Of a stretch of DNA of 64,000 nucleotides, positions 1-9,169 are shown in pieces. The translations under genes were made by a program, and so were the position numbers. Below the pieces are notes generated by a model. The model made no database searches. It saw only the letters and a list, made by a program, of their open reading frames with translations, and was not told the origin of the DNA. The stretch is from contig NZ_CP050451.1 of assembly GCF_014171595.1 (NCBI RefSeq), positions 2,108,001-2,172,000 on the forward strand, written 5' to 3'. How positions within the stretch are numbered: the first letter of the stretch is position 1; the number at the start of each line of letters is the position of its first letter. The DNA comes from Massilia sp. Se16.2.3 (GTDB lineage Bacteria > Pseudomonadota > Gammaproteobacteria > Burkholderiales > Burkholderiaceae_D).

Positions 1-530
1 GATATGCTGCATTGCGTGAAGATAAAAAAAGCTTAACTTTCTTCTTTAAAGCGAAATATTTTTCGACTCAAAAGCAGTGTCGCCGTCGATTCTTTGGTGT
101 GTCGCGATAGAACCAATAATTTATGCTCAGCAATTTTGTGCAGAGCAGCATGTTGCGGAGCTTTGTACAGACTGTTGTTTCTACGCATTTGCCCTGTCGC
201 GTTTTGTTGACACTTGGACTTTTCGTATGGTTTTATGTGTCCATTCGGATAATGTTTGATTTGTTTCAAGCATTAATTGAGCGTGGCCGTGCTAACCCCA
301 CGGGTACCGGGAAATATTAAGCATACAAAGCTGCAAAAAGCAGTCGTAACAGTTCTTCGAACGCTATACCAAAGCATCCTGAAAAGAAGGGCCCCGCGCG
401 TTTCGACGTTGCTGGACACGCCGCGCCGCAAGGCGCGTCATGGTTGAGAGAGACAGCAGGCCTTGCCCAACCGGCGCAAGGACTGGATGAAAAAAACCAC
501 CACTTTAGAAAAGCCCAGAAGGAGAAGTTG
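1..530. other. Upstream region of TonB receptor 1, no gene seen
   Basis: The first 530 bases hold no convincing coding region. The left part (to about 310) is clearly lower in GC than the rest of the window. A perfect TTGACA lies at 207-212, but only weak -10 matches follow (around 226-238). A short hairpin with CGCGCC/GGCGCG arms and a GCAA loop lies at 422-437. The leader before the receptor would be long, about 290 bases, if the promoter is near 210. A GGAG ribosome site at 521-524 serves the receptor start. Confidence 0.4.
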
Positions 531-3398
531 ATGACGTTTAAGTTGAAGTCGATGCCGCACGCGATCGCGTTCCTGGTTGCTACCGGCGCACTCGCAGGCA
601 TGAGCCCAGCAATGGCCCAGCAGCAGGAAACGCCCGCGATGCAACGCGTGGTCGTGACCGGTTCGCTGATCAGCCGTACCGACACGGAAACACCGGCTCC
701 GGTGCAGGTACTGAGCGCGGCCGATATCCAGAAGAGCGGCAAGACCTCGGTCGCCGAACTGCTGACCGACCTGGCAGCCAACGGCGCCGGTACCCTGGGC
801 ACCGGCTTCTCGGGCGCGTTCGCCAACGGCGCATCGGGCGTCTCGCTGCGCGGCCTGACCGTCGGCGCCACCCTGGTGCTGATCGACGGCCGTCGCATGG
901 CACCTTATCCGCTGTCGGACGACTCGCAGCGTTCCTTCGTCGACGTTTCCTCGATTCCTTTCGATGCCATTGAATCGATCGAAGTCCTGAAAGCCGGCGC
1001 TTCGGCGACCTACGGCTCGGACGCGATCGCCGGCGTGGTCAACATCAAGCTGAAGAAAAACCTGACGGGTACCCGAGTGAGCGCCGAAGTCGGCACCACC
1101 CAGCATGGCGGTGGCCAGACCAAGCGTGCCTCGGCCAGCACCGGCATCGGCGACCTCGACACTGACGGCTACAACGCCTTCATCACCGCCGAATGGCGCA
1201 AGCAGAACCCGATCATGGTGGCCGATCGCGACCAGTTCGGCTGGGCCAACCGCGACTGGCGTTCGCGCGGCGGCAACAACCTGACCCTGGGCGTGCCGAC
1301 CAACTTGAACAATGGCCTGGTGGCAGCGAACAGCCCCTTCCTGTTCAATACCCAGGGCGCCGGCGGCGCGACCAACCCGGCGAACTTCCAGTTCCTGGAC
1401 CCGAAGTGTAACTACACCCTGTACCGCGCCGGCGGCTGCGCCATCCGCGACGAAGTCACCTTCATCCAGCCGCCGACCGAAAACGTCAACGTCATGATCG
1501 GCATGACGAAAAAGCTGAGCGACGACTGGCAAATCGCCTTCAAGGGGTCGCTGTTCAAGCGCGACAGCCTGAACAACCGTGGCGTGCCGCTGACCTACTC
1601 GCCGAACTCGTTCAACGGCAACACCACCCTGATCAACGGTGTGTTGACCGGCGGCGTCAACGCCATCCCGAACACCCGCTTCGCACCAGGTGCCCCCGTC
1701 GGCGCCAACGTAATCAACAGCACCGGTGGCGAAGCCTCGCTGTACGGCTACATTCCGGGCATCGCTACGGAACGTACCTCGGACAACACCAGCACCTCCA
1801 CCCGCTTCGCCGTCGACCTGAAGGGCCGTGCCCTCGGCTGGGACATCGACGCTGGCATCGGCGCTACCCGCGTCAAGACCGAGGTCGAATACCTTGGCTA
1901 TGTCAACCGTCCGGCACTGTACAACGCCATCAACAATGGCACCTGGAACGTCCTGGGCAATAACTCGCCGGCCCTGATCGCGCAAGTGTCGCCGAACTTC
2001 AGCAACACGCTGACCTCGACCCTCAACTACGCCGACCTGATCGGTACGCGCGAACTGATGCAATTGGGCGCAGGTCCTCTGGCCATCGCGGCAGGTGTCC
2101 ACTGGCACGAGCGCAAGCAGAACGCGCCGCCGTCGAGCCTGACCGCCAACGGTCTGGTCGCCAGTACCTCGCCGTTCACGATTGGCGACGAGACCAACTC
2201 GGCGGTGTTCGCGCAGCTGCAAGCGAACCCGATCAAGAACCTCGAAGTCACCGCCTCGGGCCGCTACGACCATTTCGATACCTACGGCAATTCGTTCACG
2301 CCGTCGGCAGGTTTCAAGTGGAGCCCGCTGCAGCAGATCGGTGTGCGCGGCACCTTCGCCCGTGGCTTCCGTGCGCCGAATCCAGCTGAAGTCGGCAATG
2401 CCGGTTCGTTCTTCACCTTCAACAATATCGACGATCCGATCCTGTGCGCCGACGGCACTGGCACCCGCCCTGGCGACGTCCCACTGCAGTGCGACATCAA
2501 CCCGCCTTACGTCCAGACCACCAGCCAGAACCTGGAGCCTGAAAAGTCGAAGTCGTACACCCTGGGCCTGATCCTCGAGCCGGTCCGCGGCCTCAACATG
2601 TCGCTGGACTATTACAACATCGAGGTGAAGAACCTGATCGTGACCCGTGCCGGTAACGACCCGACCTTCGTTCCGACCTGGATCCGTGGTGCAGCTGTTC
2701 CGACCCAGGTAGCAACCGGCAACGGCGACGAGACCGTGCTTGGCACGCCGGCCGTCGGCCCGATCCTGTATGCAGCGTCGCCATACATCAACGCGGGCAG
2801 CACCAAGACCCACGGTATCGAAGCGGACGTGCGCTACAAGTGGCGCCTGGCCAACGACATGGGTACCCTGTCGGCCAACCTGACCGCGGCCCATACCTTC
2901 GGCTACGAGAGCGAAGTGGCCGGCACCACCTTCCAGCTGGCGGGCACCCAGGGCCCGTCGGTGGTCGGCGGCGCAACGGGTAATCCGAAGAACCGTGCCC
3001 AGTTCACCCTCGGCTGGAACCGCGGCCCACTGGACGTGACCACCACCGTGAACTACACGAGCGGCTTCTCGACCCTGGATCCGTCGGTGGGCGGCACCAG
3101 CTGCTCGTCGAGCGCAGGCGACGTCGGTGGCCGTAGCTACTTCGCACGTATTCCAGGCGGCCAGCCGCTGGGCTTCTGCGATGTGGCCTCGTTCACCACG
3201 ACCAACCTGAACGTGCAGTACAAGCTCAGCGACAACCTGACCTTGCGCGCTGCCGTGCTGAACCTGTTCGACCGCGAGCCACCGTATGACGTCGCCACCT
3301 ACGGCAACGCCAATGCGCAAACCTCGTACAACGCTTCGCTGCACCAGGCAGGCGCTGTCGGTCGCTTCTTCAGCCTGGGCCTGGCTTACCAGTTCTAA
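531..3398 (+). CDS. TonB-dependent outer-membrane receptor (receptor 1)
   Basis: An outer-membrane active transporter of the TonB-dependent family, 955 residues. The ATG at 531 is chosen because GGAGAAG lies just before it and because it opens a signal peptide (MTFKLKSMPHA... ending AMAQ near residue 27). The plug follows, with RVVVTGSLISR and ETPAPVQVLSA, then SLRGL, LVLIDGRR and YGSDAIAGVVNI (about residues 30-180). The rest is the beta-barrel, with FARGFRAPNPAEV in the middle and a terminal aromatic residue (GLAYQF). The plug sequence resembles the receptors at 11-17, 22-25 and 37-43 kb. The substrate cannot be read from the sequence. It stands alone and is closed by a strong terminator. 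The reading frame is intact. Confidence 0.95.
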   Translation: MTFKLKSMPHAIAFLVATGALAGMSPAMAQQQETPAMQRVVVTGSLISRTDTETPAPVQVLSAADIQKSGKTSVAELLTDLAANGAGTLGTGFSGAFANGASGVSLRGLTVGATLVLIDGRRMAPYPLSDDSQRSFVDVSSIPFDAIESIEVLKAGASATYGSDAIAGVVNIKLKKNLTGTRVSAEVGTTQHGGGQTKRASASTGIGDLDTDGYNAFITAEWRKQNPIMVADRDQFGWANRDWRSRGGNNLTLGVPTNLNNGLVAANSPFLFNTQGAGGATNPANFQFLDPKCNYTLYRAGGCAIRDEVTFIQPPTENVNVMIGMTKKLSDDWQIAFKGSLFKRDSLNNRGVPLTYSPNSFNGNTTLINGVLTGGVNAIPNTRFAPGAPVGANVINSTGGEASLYGYIPGIATERTSDNTSTSTRFAVDLKGRALGWDIDAGIGATRVKTEVEYLGYVNRPALYNAINNGTWNVLGNNSPALIAQVSPNFSNTLTSTLNYADLIGTRELMQLGAGPLAIAAGVHWHERKQNAPPSSLTANGLVASTSPFTIGDETNSAVFAQLQANPIKNLEVTASGRYDHFDTYGNSFTPSAGFKWSPLQQIGVRGTFARGFRAPNPAEVGNAGSFFTFNNIDDPILCADGTGTRPGDVPLQCDINPPYVQTTSQNLEPEKSKSYTLGLILEPVRGLNMSLDYYNIEVKNLIVTRAGNDPTFVPTWIRGAAVPTQVATGNGDETVLGTPAVGPILYAASPYINAGSTKTHGIEADVRYKWRLANDMGTLSANLTAAHTFGYESEVAGTTFQLAGTQGPSVVGGATGNPKNRAQFTLGWNRGPLDVTTTVNYTSGFSTLDPSVGGTSCSSSAGDVGGRSYFARIPGGQPLGFCDVASFTTTNLNVQYKLSDNLTLRAAVLNLFDREPPYDVATYGNANAQTSYNASLHQAGAVGRFFSLGLAYQF

Positions 3399-3437
3399 AC
3401 AGTCGATGCGCACAGCGGCAGCAATGCCGCTGGTTCA

Positions 3438-3476
3438 AAAAAGCCCCGGGCGGAGCCTTCCGTCCCGGGGCTTTTT
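3438..3476. terminator. Bidirectional intrinsic terminator
   Basis: A 13-bp stem, AAAAAGCCCCGGG paired with CCCGGGGCTTTTT, with a 13-base loop. T runs leave it on both strands, so it can end both receptor 1 (plus) and rsmE (minus), which converge here. Confidence 0.9.
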
Positions 3477-3497
3477 ACGTCCTTGCGCCGGCTCTGC

Positions 3498-4223
3498 CTA
3501 CATCGCCCCCCAGGCGCCACCCAGCACCGCCATCGCCGCCAGCGCCGCCGTTTCCGTGCGCAGCACGCGCGGACCATCGACAAGGCCAGCGCCCCGGCCG
3601 CCAGCGCCGCGTCTTCTTCCTCCCGCGTAAAACCGCCTTCGGGGCCGACCAGCAGGGTCAGGTCCCGCGGCGCGTTCGATTGCGCCCATCCCGCCAGCGA
3701 CTGCGTCGCCCGCGGGCTGAGCAGGATGCGCGGCGAAGTGGAGGCCGTCGCCAGCCAGGGTTTCAGGTCGGCGACCGGCGACAGCTGCGCCAGGCGGTTG
3801 CGCCCGCTCTGCTCGGCGGCGGCGACGATCACGCCCTGCCAGTGCAGGTGGCGCTTTTCCGCGCGCTCGCCGGACAGGCGCACCACGCTGCGCTGGGGCC
3901 GCCAGCGGCTGCACCGCGGCCACGCCGAGTTCCACCGCTTTTTCGATGATCCAGTCCATCTTGCTTCCCTCCGGCAGGCCCTGGGCCAGGGTGAGGGAAT
4001 AGGGGAGTTCGACCTCGACCGGTTCGTGTTCCTTGATTAGGGCACTGGCGCGGCGCTTGCCGATCTCGCTGAGACTGGCCACGTACTGGCCGCCGCGGCC
4101 GTCGAACAGGGTCAGCGCATCGCCCGGCTGCATCCGCACCACGTGCAAGTGATGGGCAACCGATTCCGGCAGGTCGACGGTGGCGCCGCTGGCGAGCGGC
4201 TGGGGACAGTAAAAGCGGGGCAT
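3498..4223 (-). CDS. rsmE: 16S rRNA m3U1498 methyltransferase RsmE, two frame changes
   Basis: RsmE methylates N3 of uridine 1498 of 16S rRNA using S-adenosylmethionine (SPOUT/TrmD-fold family). The N-terminal part reads MPRFYCPQPLASG and ESVAHHLHVVRM, followed by GSKMDWIIEKAVELGV. The SAM-binding knot appears as LTLLVGPEGGFTREEE and GPRVLRTETAALAAM near the end. The middle third is in another frame. An extra base in the CCCC run (plus-strand 3895-3898) moves the frame, and a missing base near 3570 restores it. Together the pieces give a protein of normal length, about 241 residues. The start at 4223 (MPRF) is preferred to the longer ORF at 4247. It diverges from tkt. The two compensating shifts look like sequence errors, not decay. 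Confidence 0.88.
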   Translation of the reverse strand: MPRFYCPQPLASGATVDLPESVAHHLHVVRMQPGDALTLFDGRGGQYVASLSEIGKRRASALIKEHEPVEVELPYSLTLAQGLPEGSKMDWIIEKAVELGVAAVQPLAAPAQRGAPVRRARGKAPPALAGRDRRRRRAERAQPPGAAVAGRRPETLAGDGLHFAAHPAQPAGDAVAGGMGAIERAAGPDPAGRPRRRFYAGGRRRGAGGRGAGLVDGPRVLRTETAALAAMAVLGGAWGAM

Positions 4224-4361
4224 GCGGCTCCTGATAACGAAATGCAAATAAACTGCGAACGCGAAAACTGCATTTTAATTCGGCAGCATGTCACTCTGGT
4301 AAAATAACGGGCTACGGCCAGCCGTACCGCCTGTCGCTTTCCAATCCAGACTCCTGCACCC

Positions 4362-6359
4362 ATGAAATCTACGCAAACCACCACCTTGATGGCCAACGCG
4401 ATCCGCGCGCTGGCGATGGACGCTGTCCAAAAAGCCAACTCGGGTCACCCTGGCATGCCAATGGGCATGGCGGAGATCGGCGTCGCGCTGTGGGACAAGC
4501 ATTACCGCCACAACCCCGCCAATCCGGGATGGTTCAACCGCGACCGCTTCCTGCTGTCGAACGGCCACGGTTCGATGCTGCACTATGCGATGCTGCACCT
4601 GGCCGGTTACGCGCTGACCATGGACGACCTGCGCGACTTCCGCCAGCTGCACTCGAAGACCGCGGGCCACCCGGAAGTGGGCATCACCCCGGGCGTGGAA
4701 ACGACCACCGGCCCGCTGGGACAGGGCATCGCCAACTCGGTGGGCATGGCGCTGGCCGAATGGCTGCTGGGCTATGAATTCAACCGTCCGGGCTACGACG
4801 TGGTGGACCACTACACCTACGCCTTCCTCGGCGACGGCTGCCTGATGGAAGGCATCTCGCACGAAGTGGCCTCGCTGGCCGGTACCCTGCGCCTGAACAA
4901 GCTGATCTGGCTGTACGACGACAACGGCATCTCGATCGACGGCCGCGTCGAAGGCTGGTTTACCGACGACACCCAGAAGCGCTTCGAAGCCTATGGCTGG
5001 AACGTGATCCCGAAGGTCGACGGCCACAATGTCGCCGCCGTCTCCGCCGCCATCGCGCAGGCGAAAGAGTCGGACCGTCCAACCCTGATCTGCTGCAAGA
5101 CCATTATCGGCAAGGGCGCCCCGAACCTGGAAGGCGGCGATAAAGTCCACGGCGCGCCGCTGGGCGACAAGGAAATCGCGGCCGTGCGCCAGCACCTGGT
5201 GTGGGACGCGATCCCGTTCGACATTCCTGGCGAAATCTACGAAGCCTGGGACGCGAAGGCACGCGGTGCGGAGTATGAAGGCGAATGGAACACGATGTTC
5301 GCCGAGTACGCAGCCAAGCATCCGGAACTGGCTTCCGAACTGACGCGCCGCATGAAGGGCGAACTGCCGGGTAACTTCCAGCAGACGCTGGACGCGGCGA
5401 TTGCCACTTGCATCGACAAAAAGGAAACCATCGCCACCCGCAAGGCCTCGCAGAACGCGATCCAGGCGCTGGCGCCGATCCTGCCGGAATTCCTGGGCGG
5501 CTCGGCCGACCTGACCGGCTCGAACTTGACCAACTGGAAAGAGTGCGTGGCCGTGCGTTCGGGCATCCCGGGTAACCACATCAACTATGGCGTGCGCGAA
5601 TTCGGCATGGCCGCGATCCAGAATGGCGTCGCCCTGCACGGCGGTTTCATCCCGTTCGGCGCGACCTTCCTCACCTTCTCGGACTACAGCCGCAACGCCC
5701 TGCGCATGGCCGCCCTGATGAAGATCCGCTCGCTCTTCGTATTCACCCACGACTCGATCGGCCTGGGCGAAGACGGCCCGACCCACCAGTCGGTCGAGCA
5801 CGTGTCCTCGCTGCGCCTGATCCCGAACCTGGACAACTGGCGTCCATGCGACACGGTCGAATCGCAAGTGGCCTGGGGCGCGGCTGTTGCGCGCAAGGAC
5901 GGCCCGTCGACCCTGATCTTCTCGCGCCAGAACCTGCCGTTCATGGAACGCGACGCCGCTACCGTGGCCAACGTTGCCAAGGGCGGCTACGTGCTGCGCG
6001 ATGCCGCTGACGCAAAAGTCATCCTGATCGCCACCGGTTCCGAAGTCGAACTGGCGATGAAGGCGGCCGATGCGCTGGCCGGCGAAGGCGTGGCCGCGCG
6101 CGTGGTCTCGATGCCGTCGACCGACGTCTTCGAGCGCCAGGAGGCGAGCTACAAAGCGCAAGTGTTGACCCGCGGCGTACCGCGTGTTGCCATCGAGGCT
6201 GGCGTCACCGACTTCTGGTACAAGTACGTCGGCCTGGAAGGCGCCGTCGTCGGCATCGACACCTTCGGCGAGTCGGCACCGGCACCGGTGTTGTTCAAGC
6301 ACTTCGGCTTCACCGTCGAGAACGTCGTGGCCAAGGCCAAGGCTGTGATCGCGGGCTAA
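4362..6359 (+). CDS. tkt: Transketolase
   Basis: Thiamine-diphosphate enzyme of the pentose phosphate pathway that moves two-carbon units between sugar phosphates; cytoplasmic. It has 665 residues, the usual bacterial length. Visible landmarks are the N-terminal domain ([16 protein letters not shown]), the ThDP/Mg site [12 protein letters not shown] starting at residue 157, the middle domain with [15 protein letters not shown], and a C-terminal domain with [18 protein letters not shown]. It diverges from rsmE and is followed by gapA 124 bases downstream, the order common in Burkholderiales for central carbon genes. No frame breaks. Confidence 0.98.
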   Translation: MKSTQTTTLMANAIRALAMDAVQKANSGHPGMPMGMAEIGVALWDKHYRHNPANPGWFNRDRFLLSNGHGSMLHYAMLHLAGYALTMDDLRDFRQLHSKTAGHPEVGITPGVETTTGPLGQGIANSVGMALAEWLLGYEFNRPGYDVVDHYTYAFLGDGCLMEGISHEVASLAGTLRLNKLIWLYDDNGISIDGRVEGWFTDDTQKRFEAYGWNVIPKVDGHNVAAVSAAIAQAKESDRPTLICCKTIIGKGAPNLEGGDKVHGAPLGDKEIAAVRQHLVWDAIPFDIPGEIYEAWDAKARGAEYEGEWNTMFAEYAAKHPELASELTRRMKGELPGNFQQTLDAAIATCIDKKETIATRKASQNAIQALAPILPEFLGGSADLTGSNLTNWKECVAVRSGIPGNHINYGVREFGMAAIQNGVALHGGFIPFGATFLTFSDYSRNALRMAALMKIRSLFVFTHDSIGLGEDGPTHQSVEHVSSLRLIPNLDNWRPCDTVESQVAWGAAVARKDGPSTLIFSRQNLPFMERDAATVANVAKGGYVLRDAADAKVILIATGSEVELAMKAADALAGEGVAARVVSMPSTDVFERQEASYKAQVLTRGVPRVAIEAGVTDFWYKYVGLEGAVVGIDTFGESAPAPVLFKHFGFTVENVVAKAKAVIAG

Positions 6360-6368
6360 AAATATACG

Positions 6369-6400
6369 ACGTAGGATAGGCGGGTCCCCCGCCTATGCGT
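6369..6400. repeat. Half copy of the CGTAGGGTGGGC palindromic repeat
   Basis: Between tkt and gapA lies CGTAGGATAGGCGGG followed closely by its near reverse complement CCCGCCTATGCGT. This is the left-end hairpin of the interspersed repeat family seen at 37.1, 49.9, 54.4, 54.6, 59.9, 61.5 and 63.6 kb, without the right end. Confidence 0.7.
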
Positions 6401-6483
6401 CCAACGATCGCATGCACCGTGTCACCGCTTGCCTTTGGATGCACCTACCTGCTAACGGTTTTTTTTAATCAGGAGCAAAAAGT

Positions 6484-7494
6484 ATGACCATCAAGGTTGC
6501 CATCAACGGCTACGGCCGCATCGGCCGCAACATCCTGCGTGCTTTCTACGAAGGCGGCAAGAAGCAGGACATCCAGATCGTCGCGATCAACGACCTCGGC
6601 AATGCCGAATCGAACGCCCACCTGACCCGTTACGACACCGCCCACGGCAAGTTCCCGGGCACCGTGACCGTCGAAGGCGACAACATGATCGTCAACGGCG
6701 ACCCGATCCGCGTGTTCGCGCAGCGCAACCCTGCAGAGATCCCATGGGGCGAGCTCGGCGTGGACGTCGTGCTGGAATGCACCGGCTTCTTCACCACCAA
6801 GGAAAAGGCCTCGGCCCACCTGAAGGGCGGCGCCAAGAAGGTCATCATCTCGGCACCAGGCGGCAAGGATGTCGACGCAACCATCGTCTACGGCGTCAAC
6901 CAGGACGTCCTGAAGGCCAGCGACACCGTCATCTCGAACGCTTCCTGCACCACCAACTGCCTGGCCCCGCTGGTCAAGCCGCTGAACGAAGCCATCGGCC
7001 TGGAAACCGGCCTGATGACCACGGTGCACGCCTACACCAACGACCAGGTGCTGACCGACGTGATGCACGAAGACCTGCGCCGCGCCCGTTCGGCCACCCA
7101 GTCGATGATCCCGACCAAGACCGGCGCCGCTGCAGCCGTCGGCCTGGTGCTGCCTGAGCTGAACGGCAAGCTCGACGGCTTCGCCATCCGCGTCCCGACC
7201 ATCAACGTCTCGATCGTCGACCTGACCTTCATCGCCAAGCGCGACACCACGGTCGATGAAGTCAACCAGATCATGAAGGCTGCATCGGAAGGCGCACTGA
7301 AAGGCGTGCTGACCTATCAAACCGAACCGCTGGTCTCGGTCGACTTCAACCACAACCCGGCGTCGTCGAACTTCGATTCGACCCTGACGAAAGTCTCGGG
7401 CCGCCTGGTGAAAGTCTCGTCGTGGTACGACAACGAGTGGGGCTTCTCGAACCGCATGCTCGATACCACTGTGGCGCTGATGAACGCGAAGTAA
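6484..7494 (+). CDS. gapA: Glyceraldehyde-3-phosphate dehydrogenase, type I
   Basis: NAD-dependent glycolytic enzyme converting glyceraldehyde 3-phosphate to 1,3-bisphosphoglycerate; 336 residues, normal length. The NAD fold opens with [10 protein letters not shown] (glycines 9, 11 and 14). The catalytic cysteine is Cys155 in [12 protein letters not shown]. The C-terminal end shows [16 protein letters not shown]. The ATG follows an AGGAGC ribosome site. The region between tkt and this gene holds a repeat hairpin, so separate expression is possible. A strong terminator follows directly. The frame is intact. Confidence 0.98.
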   Translation: MTIKVAINGYGRIGRNILRAFYEGGKKQDIQIVAINDLGNAESNAHLTRYDTAHGKFPGTVTVEGDNMIVNGDPIRVFAQRNPAEIPWGELGVDVVLECTGFFTTKEKASAHLKGGAKKVIISAPGGKDVDATIVYGVNQDVLKASDTVISNASCTTNCLAPLVKPLNEAIGLETGLMTTVHAYTNDQVLTDVMHEDLRRARSATQSMIPTKTGAAAAVGLVLPELNGKLDGFAIRVPTINVSIVDLTFIAKRDTTVDEVNQIMKAASEGALKGVLTYQTEPLVSVDFNHNPASSNFDSTLTKVSGRLVKVSSWYDNEWGFSNRMLDTTVALMNAK

Positions 7495-7509
7495 TCACAG
7501 CACTTCGTC

Positions 7510-7547
7510 AAAAAAGCCGTTTAGCGTGAGCTGAACGGCTTTTTTTT
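7510..7547 (+). terminator. Intrinsic terminator of gapA
   Basis: AAGCCGTTTAGC pairs with GCTGAACGGCTT, with one T-G wobble and a GTGA tetraloop, followed by eight T. The A run on the other side would also allow termination on the minus strand. Confidence 0.9.
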
Positions 7548-7560
7548 ACCTGCGCAATGC

Positions 7561-7736
7561 TGGGGTCAGGTCTGACATTCGGACACGACCTCGGCTTTGG
7601 CGTTCAGCTTTGCACCGTACGGAGCAGCAGATCAACTCTAAAGGTTGAAGACAAGTTGCAACGTCGGCCCTTCTGCGTTCGATATCGAAATCACAGCAAA
7701 GGCTGAGCCTGTGTCCGAATGTCAGACCTGACCCCA
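7561..7736. repeat. 176-bp MITE-like element with 26-bp perfect inverted ends
   Basis: The 26 bases 7561-7586 (containing GGTCAGGTCTGACATTC) are exactly reverse-complemented at 7711-7736. The 124 bases between hold no gene. The ends are of the REP type often seen near RAYT transposases. No transposase lies in the window, so it would have to be mobilised in trans. A short direct repeat of GACCCCATTGTCCC follows at 7730-7765. Confidence 0.8.
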
Positions 7737-7786
7737 TTGTCCCTTGTCCTGACCCCATTGTCCCCTCGAAATACCAAAGCCAAATC

Positions 7787-8176
7787 ATGAATAGTGCACA
7801 CAACTCTGATGTCACGCGCCGACTAGTTGGACAGCAGCTTACTTCTGTTCTCGTTGCAATTGACTGTATTTCGTTGAAATTCGTTAAATATCCATTATCG
7901 GAAAAAGGCGAGTTTTCTGACAGTGCAAATGTTGACATAGAGGAAGGCTATGAGGCCGCAGGGGAGTGGGGAGCCCTTACAATCCGAAAAGATAATGATT
8001 TAAATGGATTTCGAATCGGTGCGATACATCTAATCGCGCTCATAGGCCAATGCATTGAGGATGTAAAGCCCGATAAGAATGGCGGGTTGGAGCTATATTT
8101 TGACTCCAATACAAGTGTACGCCTGCTAGTTAGTGAGCAGGGCTTTGACTCTTTCGACCTGACCTTCAAGAGGTGA
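7787..8176 (+). CDS. Orphan small protein, DUF6188/immunity-like fold suspected
   Basis: A 129-residue acidic protein without signal peptide, membrane segment or cysteine-rich motif (one Cys in IDCISL, one in QCIED). It opens with RRLVGQQLTSVLVAIDCISL and ends with LELYFDSNTSVRLLVS and FDSFDLTFKR. The pattern 'LVGQ.ltsV ... L.F..g..v.l......dSF.l' resembles the small standalone DUF6188-type proteins, several of which are linked to toxin immunity. That is a resemblance from memory, not a search result. Codon use and GC are markedly lower than in the flanking genes, which points to recent gain. It lies between copies of the REP-like repeat and has no partner toxin gene beside it. Confidence 0.6.
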   Translation: MNSAHNSDVTRRLVGQQLTSVLVAIDCISLKFVKYPLSEKGEFSDSANVDIEEGYEAAGEWGALTIRKDNDLNGFRIGAIHLIALIGQCIEDVKPDKNGGLELYFDSNTSVRLLVSEQGFDSFDLTFKR

Positions 8177-8497
8177 TGGTTCAAACATTGAAGGGAAGAA
8201 AGTTCAGGAACGGTCAAAAAATATCCAGACAGTCACGTGCGTAGCGGTATCACGGCACGCGACGGTGCCACGACACTTAACGGTGTTGGGTCTGACATTT
8301 GTACGCGGGCTCTGCCGCACAGAGCGGTTTCATATCTGATCGACGATCGAATCGGCAACGCACCCGCCAGTAGTCGGTTATACGAAATGGTGGAGCGATA
8401 ACATTGGGAAGCCACTAAACAGAACGTTCGCTGACGGCCCATTGTCCAAGACTTCGCAAACAATCATTCTTCACGAAAAAATTGGAGGGACGAGGAA
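8177..8497. other. Gene-free stretch holding a degenerate REP-like copy
   Basis: No supported gene. Bases 8285-8316 (GGGTCTGACATTTGTACGCG and following) are a degenerate copy, same orientation, of the repeat at 8972-9003; both run on into GGCTCTGCCG. The rest is of intermediate GC and shows no recognisable promoter. Confidence 0.5.
8285..8316 (+). repeat. Degenerate copy of the GGTCTGACATTCGGACAC repeat
   Basis: Shares GGTCTGACATT, one shifted position and the trailing GGCTCTGCCG with the copy at 8972-9003. It sits between the two orphan genes. Confidence 0.65.
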
Positions 8498-8959
8498 ATG
8501 ATGAATATTGCTCGCATGGGGCTATTTATTTGTTCACTTTGTTTCCTTCTCGTCTCATGCGGGAATAGGCCGACTGAAGAAAAGCAGCTATTAGGTAGCT
8601 GGAGTATGCAAGGCAGGGAATCGGCGTGCAAAGCGAATACAAGTGTGTCTCTTGCAAAGTTGATTTTGGAAAAAAACGGTCTATTCAAAGCGGTGAACCT
8701 CCCCGCTGAGATACTGCCCCCTGTCCATCCAGCTTTGGAAGCAGGTGTCGACGGAACTGGAAACTGGAAGTTGAGCAAGTCGACAAACGGACTCGAGGTT
8801 GTCGATTTCGTTTTCGAGAAGAGCGTGCAATTAAAGGGTTCGTTGCCCTACGCAATACGCATGTTCTTGTTGGTCGAAGGAGAATCGAAATCACTTGCCT
8901 TCTATTGCGGCGACCCTGACACAGACCCACGTATCGACTTTGTAAAGGATTCGCGTTAG
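8498..8959 (+). CDS. Putative lipoprotein of unknown function
   Basis: A 153-residue protein with a clear lipoprotein signal: a basic start (MMNIARMG), a hydrophobic core (LFICSLCFLLVS) and the lipobox LVSC with Cys21 followed by GN. The mature part has LLGSWSMQGRESACKANTS, reminiscent of small lipocalin-like/META-like lipoproteins that begin 'L.G.W', but no family is assigned. An ATG pair opens it, with GAGGAA just upstream. Low GC compared with the housekeeping genes. It lies alone between repeat copies, like its neighbour at 7787, which suggests both arrived by transfer. The role is unknown; location in the inner or outer membrane cannot be decided with confidence. Confidence 0.7.
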   Translation: MMNIARMGLFICSLCFLLVSCGNRPTEEKQLLGSWSMQGRESACKANTSVSLAKLILEKNGLFKAVNLPAEILPPVHPALEAGVDGTGNWKLSKSTNGLEVVDFVFEKSVQLKGSLPYAIRMFLLVEGESKSLAFYCGDPDTDPRIDFVKDSR

Positions 8960-8970
8960 GGTAAGCCGTT

Positions 8971-9003
8971 GTCAGGTCTGACATTCGGACACAGGCTCTG
9001 CCG
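8971..9003 (+). repeat. Copy of the GGTCTGACATTCGGACAC repeat
   Basis: Starts 11 bases after the lipoprotein stop codon. Twenty-two bases match the ends of the 7561-7736 element, and the following AGGCTC matches the inner side of that element's right end. A further weak relative (CAGGTCTGGGGTCCGGAC) follows near 9022. Confidence 0.75.
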
Positions 9004-9103
9004 TTTTTTTGACATCGCGGCAGGTCTGGGGTCCGGACTTAGCGTGTTGTCATGGGTCTGAGGATTCGAAGTCCGTCCATCTTCAACTGTCTCGGCCGCA
9101 AAC

Positions 9104-9143
9104 AAAAAATCCGTCCGGGCCAGCCAGCCCGGACGGATTTTTT
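9104..9143. terminator. Bidirectional intrinsic terminator
   Basis: A 17-bp perfect stem (AAAAAATCCGTCCGGGC with GCCCGGACGGATTTTTT), loop CAGCCA, T runs on both strands. It closes the S9 peptidase gene on the minus strand. Confidence 0.93.
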
Positions 9144-9169
9144 TCGCCTGGTGAGGACGTGCGAAGAAA

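Noticed and set aside
438..3413. A 991-codon minus-strand ORF opposite receptor 1
   Set aside because: Antisense shadow; receptor 1 has signal peptide, plug and barrel motifs and a ribosome site, the shadow has none.
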